A stretch of DNA of 5,674 bases from Clostridium sp. (lineage in GTDB: Bacteria; Bacillota; Clostridia; Acetivibrionales; Acetivibrionaceae): contig DUVG01000012.1 of NCBI GenBank assembly GCA_012841175.1, positions 1 through 5,674 of the forward strand, given 5' to 3'. The translations under genes and the position numbers were made by a program. Position 1 is the stretch's first letter; every line of letters begins with the position of its first letter. Below the pieces are notes generated by a model. The model saw only the letters and a program-made list of their open reading frames with translations, ran no database searches and had not been told where the DNA came from. Positions 1 through 4,338 of this stretch are shown one piece after another.

Positions 1-1
1 A

Positions 2-310
2 TCTTCAATTGCCCAGATAGAGCAGGCTATAGACCAAGTTTCTCAAGTTACTCAAAACAATTCCGCAACCTCCCAGGAAAGTGCATCTGCGGGTGAAGAA
101 CTCTTAAATCAGGCTAATAATCTTATATCTACAGTAAATAAATTCAACATAAAAGAAATGGCAAATTCTTTTCCCATAAATCAATTGAATGCTGAAGTAA
201 TCAGAATGCTTAAGGAAGAATCTGAAAAAAGAAGCAATAAAGGAAATTCCGTTAATAATGATTTTCAGATAAATCTTTCAAATGACTTCGGAGATTTCGA
301 CAAGTATTAA
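2..310 (+). CDS. Methyl-accepting chemotaxis protein, C-terminal end (5' truncated)
   Basis: The frame is open from base 2 and ends in TAA at 308-310, giving 102 residues; the start lies outside the window. The first half has the heptad-like texture of the last helix of a chemoreceptor signalling domain: SSIAQIEQAIDQVSQVTQ, then NNSATSQESASAGEELLNQA, where an ESA/EEL pattern is typical just before receptor ends. After this come about 50 polar residues (rich in N, S, E, K) ending in DFGDFDKY. In the family, the signalling domain binds CheA and CheW in the cytoplasm and controls kinase activity. The sensor and membrane parts are not visible, so the ligand is unknown. The acidic/aromatic tail could be a tether for adaptation enzymes, but that is inference. 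The gene converges on the next gene and shares a terminator with it. Confidence 0.9.
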   Translation, partial: SSIAQIEQAIDQVSQVTQNNSATSQESASAGEELLNQANNLISTVNKFNIKEMANSFPINQLNAEVIRMLKEESEKRSNKGNSVNNDFQINLSNDFGDFDKY

Positions 311-361
311 TCCTTTATAAATTAACGGCAAAAAAGCCTTATCTGTTGTTGGCTATATTAA

Positions 362-405
362 ATAAAAGGTCTTAACCAAGGATTACCTCAGTTAAGGCCT
401 TTTAT
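362..405. terminator. Bidirectional rho-independent terminator between convergent genes
   Basis: A 15-base inverted repeat pairs 362-376 (ATAAAAGGTCTTAAC) with 391-405 (GTTAAGGCCTTTTAT). There is one non-Watson-Crick position, 370/397, which is U-G on the + transcript and A-C on the - transcript. The 14-base loop contains a further AGG/CCT pairing (379-381 with 386-388). U-rich tails occur both ways: TTTTAT on + and TTTTATTTAATA on -. It lies 51 bases after the chemoreceptor stop and 26 bases beyond the stop of the leftward gene, so it probably serves both. Confidence 0.8.
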
Positions 406-431
406 CAGTATTAGTCTATTATAAAAGTATT

Positions 432-1208
432 CTATTCCTGTGTTATAATAACTGTTTTTGTAGCACCATCCCAGCCTACATCTGAACCAAAACTTTCAGC
501 TATTGCACGAACCGGTACCAACGTCCTTCCATTAACTATTTGAGCCGGTACATCCAATTCAATTTCATCCTTATTTTTTTTCAGTATATTATCGCCTATT
601 TTTAAAACAATTGTTGTATCTAACTTTATTGAAGTGACTGTTTTTGTTTCATTATCCCATAAAACAGTTGCCTCCATAGCTTCAAATATTGCACGCAAAG
701 GCACAAGTGTACGTCCATCCTGAATAATCGGAGGTTGGTCAAACTCAATCTGCTTTCCGTTTAATAAAACCTTAATTGGATTCTCCAAACTTACTGTACC
801 ATTAACAGAAAGGGTATATTCAGTATCTTTGTGTTTAAATTCTAAATAAATTTTTCCAGAACTAACAGTTGTAAATTTATAAAAGTCTACATCATCATAA
901 ATTCGTAAATTACCGGTAATTGGTTTGTTTATTTGGGTAATAATATTTGCAGCTTCTTTCTGATTATTTATTTCCGTTTCATGGACACCAATATTTTCTG
1001 TGTAGTTTACAGAAAGATTGTATGCTACACTGTTAGAACCACCCAAACTATCACTTTTTACACGGATGTAATAAGTACCGCTTTTAAGATAAACATCCTG
1101 GGATTGCCCTTTTTGTTGATCTCCATTTGATTTAAAAGTATTCATCACATTATTTTGCTCACTGTCAAACATGTCAATTTGCCACAATGAATATTTTTTT
1201 TCTATATT
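432..1208 (-). pseudogene. 3' part of the interrupted gene: rest of PPC repeat 2, partial repeat 3, stalk domain
   Basis: This is the uninterrupted frame after the amber codon, beginning NIEKKYSLWQIDMF, which matches NIEKPYSLWKIDLF of repeat 1. A TTG at 1185-1187 could in principle start translation, but no Shine-Dalgarno precedes it and there is no signal peptide, so an independent gene is unlikely. It completes PPC-like repeat 2 (KSGTYYIRVK, VNYTEN), then begins a third copy (NKPITGN, DVDFYKFT, GKIYLEFKHK) that breaks off after about 35 residues. The last 115 residues are a stalk domain with two similar halves: DGRTLVPLRAIFEAM...VLWDNETKTV and NGRTLVPVRAIAESF...VGWDGATKTV. This family (PF07833-like) is widespread in secreted clostridial proteins and is thought to be structural. 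The whole tail keeps clean coding character, so any inactivation would be recent. Confidence 0.7.
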
Positions 1209-1676
1209 CTAATGTTCAAAACCTATATTTACTTTACCGGGACTTGTTATTGTGTACTTGTAATAATCAACATCTTCTCCGGTTCTGACATTTCCTGTAA
1301 TTGGCTTGTTTACTTCTGAAATTAAAGTCGCATTTTCTGCAACATCGTTTTTTTCTATTTCATATTCACCAAGGTTTTCTGTGTAGTTAACACAAAGAAT
1401 GTAATCTACATTGCTAAAACCAGACAAAATATTATACTTTACACGTAAATAATAAGTACCTTTATCAAGATAGAGATCCATTGTTTCTGTACTTTGTTCA
1501 TCTCCCCTTGATCCATAAGTATCCATCACACTGTCCTTATTTCCGTCAAACAAGTCAATTTTCCATAATGAATAGGGCTTTTCAATATTCTCATGTTTAA
1601 ATGTTATGCTTACCTTACCAGGTGTCGGCAATTGGAATTTGTAATTATTTATTGCATCCTTACTTTCTAAATTATC
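804..1676 (-). repeat. Tandem PPC-like protein repeats, period 127 residues (381 bases)
   Basis: Three copies can be lined up without gaps: codons 45-171 (1296-1676), 172-298 (915-1295) and a partial third, 299-335 (804-914). Landmarks recur at a constant spacing of 127 codons: GKVSITFKHE at codon 64, GKVNIGFEH at 191, GKIYLEFKHK at 318; NKPITGN at 167 and 294; and 'SLW(K/Q)ID(L/M)FD' in the first two. The exact spacing points to tandem duplication of a domain plus linker. The third copy is cut short where the stalk domain begins. Confidence 0.75.
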
Positions 1677-1808
1677 AACAATCTCTTTATTTACTAATAT
1701 TTCCTCTGCACCGTCTCCTATTGCTGCAAATGTAGTTAAACTGCTAAAACACATAACAACTAACATCATCACTACTAAGCTTTTTAAAAATAGTCTCTTT
1801 AAAATCAT
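1209..1808 (-). CDS. 5' part of the interrupted gene: signal peptide plus first PPC-like repeat
   Basis: If the internal TAG is real, this is the only part translated from the native start: 199 residues. The start ATG (1806-1808) follows AAAGGAGGT (1815-1823) at good spacing. Residues 1-29 form a classical Sec signal peptide: positive MILKR, hydrophobic core LVVMMLVVM, and likely cleavage after TTFAA. Residues about 52-143 match a PPC-like beta sandwich, with 'YKF' strands, GKVSITFKHE, then LDKGTYYLRVK and a closing 'VNYTEN'. PPC domains are secreted accessory modules often linked to extracellular enzymes; no catalytic motif is present here. Residues 144-199 begin the second copy (NKPITGN, DVDYYKYTI) and stop at GFEH. 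The truncated product would be exported but lacks half a domain, so it may be unstable. Confidence 0.75.
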   Translation of the reverse strand: MILKRLFLKSLVVMMLVVMCFSSLTTFAAIGDGAEEILVNKEIVDNLESKDAINNYKFQLPTPGKVSITFKHENIEKPYSLWKIDLFDGNKDSVMDTYGSRGDEQSTETMDLYLDKGTYYLRVKYNILSGFSNVDYILCVNYTENLGEYEIEKNDVAENATLISEVNKPITGNVRTGEDVDYYKYTITSPGKVNIGFEH

Positions 1809-1814
1809 TACTCT

Positions 1815-1823
1815 ACCTCCTTT
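1815..1823 (-). promoter_or_regulatory. Ribosome binding site of the PPC/stalk gene
   Basis: On the minus strand AAAGGAGGT lies six bases before the ATG at 1806-1808. This is a near-perfect anti-16S match and fixes the start, which also gives a complete signal peptide. Confidence 0.85.
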
Positions 1824-1859
1824 AGTATAAATAACTATATAATTATAGCCAATTTTATT

Positions 1860-1888
1860 ATTGTATCGCTTATTTTATGTCATGTCAA
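1860..1888 (-). promoter_or_regulatory. Sigma-A type promoter of the PPC/stalk gene
   Basis: Read on the minus strand, TTGACA (1883-1888, a perfect -35) is followed after exactly 17 bases by TACAAT (1860-1865). Transcription would start near 1853, giving a leader of about 45 bases that contains the strong ribosome binding site. A second TATAAT occurs at 1842-1847 but has no -35 partner. The promoter looks intact even though the gene carries a stop. Confidence 0.65.
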
Positions 1889-1899
1889 AAAAACTGTTT

Positions 1900-1914
1900 T
1901 TTGTCAGGGACAAA
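1900..1914. promoter_or_regulatory. Short palindrome upstream of the -35, possible operator
   Basis: TTTGTC (1900-1905) and GACAAA (1909-1914) are perfect inverted repeats around AGG. The site ends about 12 bases upstream of the TTGACA of the leftward promoter, a position suited to an activator. The TGTCA core also occurs at 1878-1882 and 1883-1887, partly overlapping that -35. In AT-rich DNA a six-base palindrome may be chance. Confidence 0.25.
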
Positions 1915-1956
1915 GGGAGGTACATAAAAATATTACACAATTTGCAAAAGATAATT

Positions 1957-1998
1957 AAAGCCTGCAAATCCTTTCGAGTTAATGGTTTTACAGGCTTT
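1957..1998 (-). terminator. Rho-independent terminator of the yyaC / small-ORF unit
   Basis: AAAGCCTG...AAA (1957-1968) pairs with TTT.CAGGCTTT (1987-1998). On the minus strand the stem is 12 pairs with one G-U (from 1965/1990); on the plus strand the same position is a C-A mismatch. This favours function for leftward transcription, with tail TTTAATTATCTTTT. It starts 20 bases after the stop of the 42-codon ORF. A T-run (TTTTTTATTT) also follows on the plus side, so it may work both ways. Confidence 0.65.
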
Positions 1999-2018
1999 TT
2001 TATTTGTTAACTATAAAA

Positions 2019-2147
2019 CTAGGAATTATATACTTCTCTTGTCTTAAGTACAATTCTAAAATTTTTATTTTTTTTGGTTATGTCTCTCTTATGTGCTTTT
2101 TTATGCTTATATATTGCACTGCCCTTTTCTTTTATATACTCATCCAT
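2019..2147 (-). CDS. Small basic hypothetical protein, 42 aa, downstream of yyaC
   Basis: ATG at 2145-2147, stop TAG at 2019-2021. I do not recognise the family. Support for it being real: GGAG (2155-2158) lies seven bases upstream of the ATG; an in-frame TAG two codons upstream fixes the start; the stop is followed 20 bases later by a terminator; and it lies 77 bases after yyaC on the same strand. The composition is soluble and strongly basic (starts MDEYIKEKG, centre YKHKKAHKRDITKKNKN, end LKTREVYNS), with many Lys/Arg, a few Asp/Glu, no cysteine and no membrane segment. Such a charge could suit binding to nucleic acid or another polyanion; together with yyaC, a forespore or spore-core role is possible, but this is inference. 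Risk: in AT-rich DNA, runs of A give Lys codons by chance, and the opposite strand is open over the same stretch. Confidence 0.5.
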   Translation of the reverse strand: MDEYIKEKGSAIYKHKKAHKRDITKKNKNFRIVLKTREVYNS

Positions 2148-2224
2148 AATCTAGCTCCGTTCCTGGCAAAAGCCTTTAAAATACCTATTTTATATTATGG
2201 AGAAGATTTTATAATGTTCCTTTA

Positions 2225-2824
2225 TTAATTAACTAAAAGCACAGAGCTAAATACAGGATCCTTATTGGCCTTCCACAATACATACCTAATTCCCATGGAA
2301 ATCATGTCTGCCATTTTCATAACTACACTAAGGCGAGTGTTCTGCAAAATTAAATAGTCCATAAACCCGCTAAAATTAACAATTCCCGTTATATACATAT
2401 CTCCCACAGGTGCAAGGTCTTTTTTTACCCCAGCACCTGGTTTTATAGAACCTTCCCCTACTGTTATCAATCCCACATGGTCTAGTTTGCCAAGGCATGC
2501 ATCAATGGCAATAATAAAAGGTTTTTCATAATTCCTCAATATATTGTCCATAACCGTATCTATATTTTTGGCATGTACAGGCTTTTCTAAATTTCCATGT
2601 ATGTAGACATTTTTATAATTTAAATCGCCTATTTTATATCCAATAAGGGGACCTAAGCTATCTCCAGTTGATCTATCTGTTCCAATGCATACAAATACTA
2701 TAGATTTATACCCGTTTTTCATTGAAGTCTTTATAATTTCATAACAAGCATCTGTAAACCTTTTAAAAGCACAGCTTTTATTTGTATCAATGTAAACTTG
2801 CTTATAAAGTGGTTTTACTAACAT
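2225..2824 (-). CDS. yyaC: YyaC-family sporulation protein (GPR-like fold, DUF1256)
   Basis: This encodes 199 residues, about the usual length of the family. Recognisable motifs in order: CIGTDRSTGDSLGP (46-59), YIHGNLEKPVHA (74-85), IAIDACLG (105-112), KPGAGV (128-133) and PVGD (139-142). YyaC is related to the germination protease GPR, which degrades small acid-soluble spore proteins. By analogy with GPR (TPDALGP and AIDAL motifs), Asp55 and Asp108 are the likely equivalents of its catalytic aspartates; that is inference, and activity for YyaC itself is not established to my knowledge. No signal peptide or membrane segment is seen, so it should act in the cytoplasm, probably of the forespore. 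The start ATG (2822-2824) follows AGGGAGA (2831-2837) at normal spacing. An overlapping ATG at 2826-2828 is out of frame. It is divergent from the phosphatase gene and seems to be followed by a 42-codon ORF in the same transcript. Confidence 0.9.
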   Translation of the reverse strand: MLVKPLYKQVYIDTNKSCAFKRFTDACYEIIKTSMKNGYKSIVFVCIGTDRSTGDSLGPLIGYKIGDLNYKNVYIHGNLEKPVHAKNIDTVMDNILRNYEKPFIIAIDACLGKLDHVGLITVGEGSIKPGAGVKKDLAPVGDMYITGIVNFSGFMDYLILQNTRLSVVMKMADMISMGIRYVLWKANKDPVFSSVLLVN

Positions 2825-2862
2825 ACATACTCTCCCTGAGGCAAATTTTTTAATTCTAATTA

Positions 2863-2872
2863 TATTATTACC
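2863..2872 (-). promoter_or_regulatory. Possible sigma-F type -10 element for yyaC
   Basis: On the minus strand GGTAATAATA fits the sigma-F -10 consensus GGNNANAHTR at every defined position. It lies 38 bases before the yyaC start. About 15 bases upstream is GTAAT, only a partial match to the -35 GYATA. YyaC is a forespore-type gene in Bacillus, so the location makes sense, but AT-rich DNA gives such matches easily. A TATAAT at 2859-2864 overlaps but has no good -35. Confidence 0.4.
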
Positions 2873-2961
2873 TAATACAGTTATAATATTACTTTCTTTT
2901 TATTTTTACCCTATTAAATATCTTTGAGCCTTTAAATATTTTTAAGCACCACTAAATTTAA

Positions 2962-2990
2962 TTGATATTAAAATTTAAGTTTGTTATAAT
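2962..2990 (+). promoter_or_regulatory. Sigma-A type promoter for the PAS/SpoIIE phosphatase
   Basis: TTGATA (2962-2967), a 17-base spacer and TATAAT (2985-2990), preceded by TGT, which supplies an extended -10. Transcription should begin near 2997, giving a leader of about 150 bases. It is the best promoter-like match between the divergent genes and implies vegetative expression. Confidence 0.65.
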
Positions 2991-3053
2991 ATACAAAACA
3001 TTACTTTAATCTTTTAGCTTAAACTTATATAAATTTTAACATCAAAAATGTAT

Positions 3054-3066
3054 AGAAATAATTTCT
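3054..3066. promoter_or_regulatory. Perfect short palindrome in the phosphatase leader
   Basis: AGAAAT-A-ATTTCT is a 6+1+6 inverted repeat about 57 bases downstream of the predicted transcription start and 81 bases before the ATG. It could be an operator acting as a roadblock, or chance in AT-rich sequence; nothing else supports a function. Confidence 0.2.
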
Positions 3067-3147
3067 CCTTACTAAAACCTGAGTCTTAAATAAATTTAAT
3101 TTTTTAGTCTTTTTAAAATGACAAATTAAAACCAGAGGTTAAAATAC

Positions 3148-4272
3148 ATGAAAAGTACAGATAACTTTAAAAATATAAATAGCGAAAAATTTATTAAATA
3201 TATTATAAACGGGATGCAAGATTGGGTTAGAGTTATTGATACAGATGACAATATTCTCTATGTTAATGAGGCAATGTCTAAAGCACTAGAAGGTTGTTAT
3301 ATAGGCCAAAAATGCTACGAAGCTTTAGGCAGGGAAAAACCATGTGATAATTGCACATCAAGAAAAGTAGTATTTAAAGGTGTTACTCAAATAAAAGAAG
3401 AAATAATTCAAAACAAAACTTTTTCTGTGATGAGTTCTCCTATAAAAGATGATAATGGAAATGTTGTAGCAGTAGTGGAAGTTCTTCGTGATATCTCTTC
3501 CATAAAAGAACTGCACGAAAAAATTATATGCCAAAACAAAAAGCTTAAAAATGAACTTCACATGGCACGAAAACTTCAGGAAAGCCTTTTGCCAAGAAAT
3601 TTTTCTTGTGAGGCAGTAAAATATTCATATGTATATAAACCTTGTGAGGCACTTGGTGGAGATTTTCTGGATATATTTAAAATTGATGACAATAATATAG
3701 GCCTCTACATTGCAGATGTATCTGGTCATGGCCTTCTGGCTTCAATGCTTACCATATTTATAAGGGCATCTATTAATAAAAATCAAACTTCTCCATCTAT
3801 GGTATTAAAACAGCTGTTTAAAGAATTTAACAACACCTTTAATAGTACTACCGAAAAGTATATAACTATCTTTTATGCTGTAATTAATATAAAAAACAGT
3901 ACCATTACCTATTCAAATGCAGGACACAATGTTCCACCTATATTATTTAACACTGCAACCGAAAGATTTGATTTGTTAAGAATACCGGGAATACCTATAA
4001 GTAACTGGGTAGAAAACTCCAAATACAAAGAAAAGCACATAACTTATGAAAAAAACGATAGGTTATTTCTTTATTCAGATGGTATTATTGAATTGAAAAA
4101 TAATGAAAACAAACAATATGGAGAGGAAAACCTCTTAGATATATTGCTAAAAAGCACTTCCTCCCCAACATCCACTTTAAATAAAATAATAGACGATGTG
4201 TCCCACTTTATTAGATTTAGTGATTTTAAGAAAATATGTGATGATATTACCATGATGCTTATAGAATTTTAG
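3148..4272 (+). CDS. PAS-domain SpoIIE/RsbU-type serine phosphatase
   Basis: 374 residues, soluble, with no signal peptide or membrane helix. The start ATG follows AGAGGT (3134-3139). Residues about 13-118 form a PAS sensor domain (VRVIDTDDNILYVNEAM; PIKDDNGNVVAVVEVLRDIS). It contains a cysteine cluster, Cys50, Cys56, Cys66 and Cys69, the last two as CDNC, seen in PAS domains of anaerobes; it may bind metal or sense redox (inference). Residues about 118-148 are a charged helix, probably a coiled-coil linker ending in ARKLQESLLPR. Residues about 150-374 are a PP2C/SpoIIE phosphatase with metal-ligand aspartates in order: GGDF (Asp172), IADVSGHG (Asp190), YSDGIIE (Asp311) and DDIT (Asp365/366), so it looks catalytically complete. 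The family dephosphorylates anti-anti-sigma (STAS) proteins in partner-switching pathways or related targets. No STAS or kinase partner lies in the window. GGDF here belongs to the phosphatase and is not a diguanylate cyclase signature. Confidence 0.9.
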   Translation: MKSTDNFKNINSEKFIKYIINGMQDWVRVIDTDDNILYVNEAMSKALEGCYIGQKCYEALGREKPCDNCTSRKVVFKGVTQIKEEIIQNKTFSVMSSPIKDDNGNVVAVVEVLRDISSIKELHEKIICQNKKLKNELHMARKLQESLLPRNFSCEAVKYSYVYKPCEALGGDFLDIFKIDDNNIGLYIADVSGHGLLASMLTIFIRASINKNQTSPSMVLKQLFKEFNNTFNSTTEKYITIFYAVINIKNSTITYSNAGHNVPPILFNTATERFDLLRIPGIPISNWVENSKYKEKHITYEKNDRLFLYSDGIIELKNNENKQYGEENLLDILLKSTSSPTSTLNKIIDDVSHFIRFSDFKKICDDITMMLIEF

Positions 4273-4282
4273 TTTATACTTT

Positions 4283-4318
4283 AAAAGGGCATGGGCTTTT
4301 AAAAACCCATACCCTTTT
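4283..4318. terminator. Terminator between the phosphatase and the convergent YcdB/SLH gene
   Basis: AAAAGGG-C-ATGGG (4283-4295) pairs with CCCAT-A-CCCTTTT (4306-4318), then more T. The single odd position (4290/4311) is a C-A mismatch on + and a G-U pair on -. It lies 10 bases after the phosphatase stop and 20 bases beyond the stop of the leftward gene. The T-tract on + and the A-tract at 4283-4286, which reads as T on -, allow use in both directions. Confidence 0.85.
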
Positions 4319-4338
4319 TTCATTTATGTCTTTTTTAA

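Larger units (their letters stand above)
432..1808 (-). pseudogene. Secreted PPC-repeat / stalk-domain protein, interrupted by one in-frame TAG
   Basis: Read as one frame this is 458 codons with a single internal stop, TAG at 1209-1211 (codon 200), and a final TAG at 432-434. Both sides of the internal stop are in the same frame, and the protein similarity runs straight through it. Repeat 1 has cat-GAG-aat (H-E-N, codons 72-74) and repeat 2 has cat-TAG-aat at the same place, exactly 127 codons later. The simplest reading is one G-to-T change on the coding strand. Domains: signal peptide (1 to about 29), PPC-like repeat 1 (about 45-171), repeat 2 (about 172-298), the start of repeat 3 (about 299-335), and a stalk domain of the copper amine oxidase N-like family (about 344-458). 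The intact protein would be exported and act at the cell surface; substrate or partner is unknown. Alternatives are a sequencing error, readthrough, or two separate products. Amber recoding is unlikely, because four other frames here also end in TAG. Confidence 0.75.
2825..3147. other. Divergent intergenic region, yyaC / PAS-SpoIIE phosphatase
   Basis: This 323-base, very AT-rich stretch has no convincing gene. It holds the yyaC ribosome binding site and sigma-F-like -10 on the left, and a sigma-A-like promoter reading right (2962-2990). The promoter leaves about 150 bases of untranslated leader before the phosphatase. No riboswitch consensus or terminator hairpin was recognised in that leader. 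Its only tidy element is the palindrome at 3054-3066. Confidence 0.6.

Noticed and set aside
1913..1946. Strong Shine-Dalgarno-like AAGGGAGGT on the + strand
   Set aside because: No ATG, GTG or TTG stands at usable distance: the first TTG is about 20 bases away, and the frame runs through the terminator hairpin. Probably fortuitous.
1957..1998. Possible c-di-GMP riboswitch, because of CGAAAGG and the ACC/GG elements in the hairpin
   Set aside because: The defining GACGCAAAGCC core and the second stem are missing, and the element is outside the predicted leader of the PPC gene. A plain terminator explains it.
2004..2228. 74-codon hydrophobic open frame on the + strand
   Set aside because: It starts at TTG without a Shine-Dalgarno, inside the T-rich side of a terminator. 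Its Phe/Leu/Ile-rich sequence is what the antisense of a Lys-rich ORF gives, and it overlaps the yyaC stop. It fits better as a shadow of the 42-codon minus-strand gene.
3048..3089. 13-codon ATG frame (MYRNNFSLL...) in the phosphatase leader as an upstream ORF
   Set aside because: No Shine-Dalgarno precedes it and it is short enough to be chance in AT-rich DNA.
3661..3672. GGDF motif in the phosphatase as a diguanylate cyclase signature
   Set aside because: Context (YKPCEALGGDFLD followed by ADVSGHG) is the first metal-binding motif of SpoIIE/PP2C phosphatases, not a GGDEF domain.
3358..4253. Minus-strand open frames inside the phosphatase gene
   Set aside because: They are Phe/Tyr/Ser-rich antisense translations of a clearly coding frame with all family motifs on the + strand, and neither has start signals.
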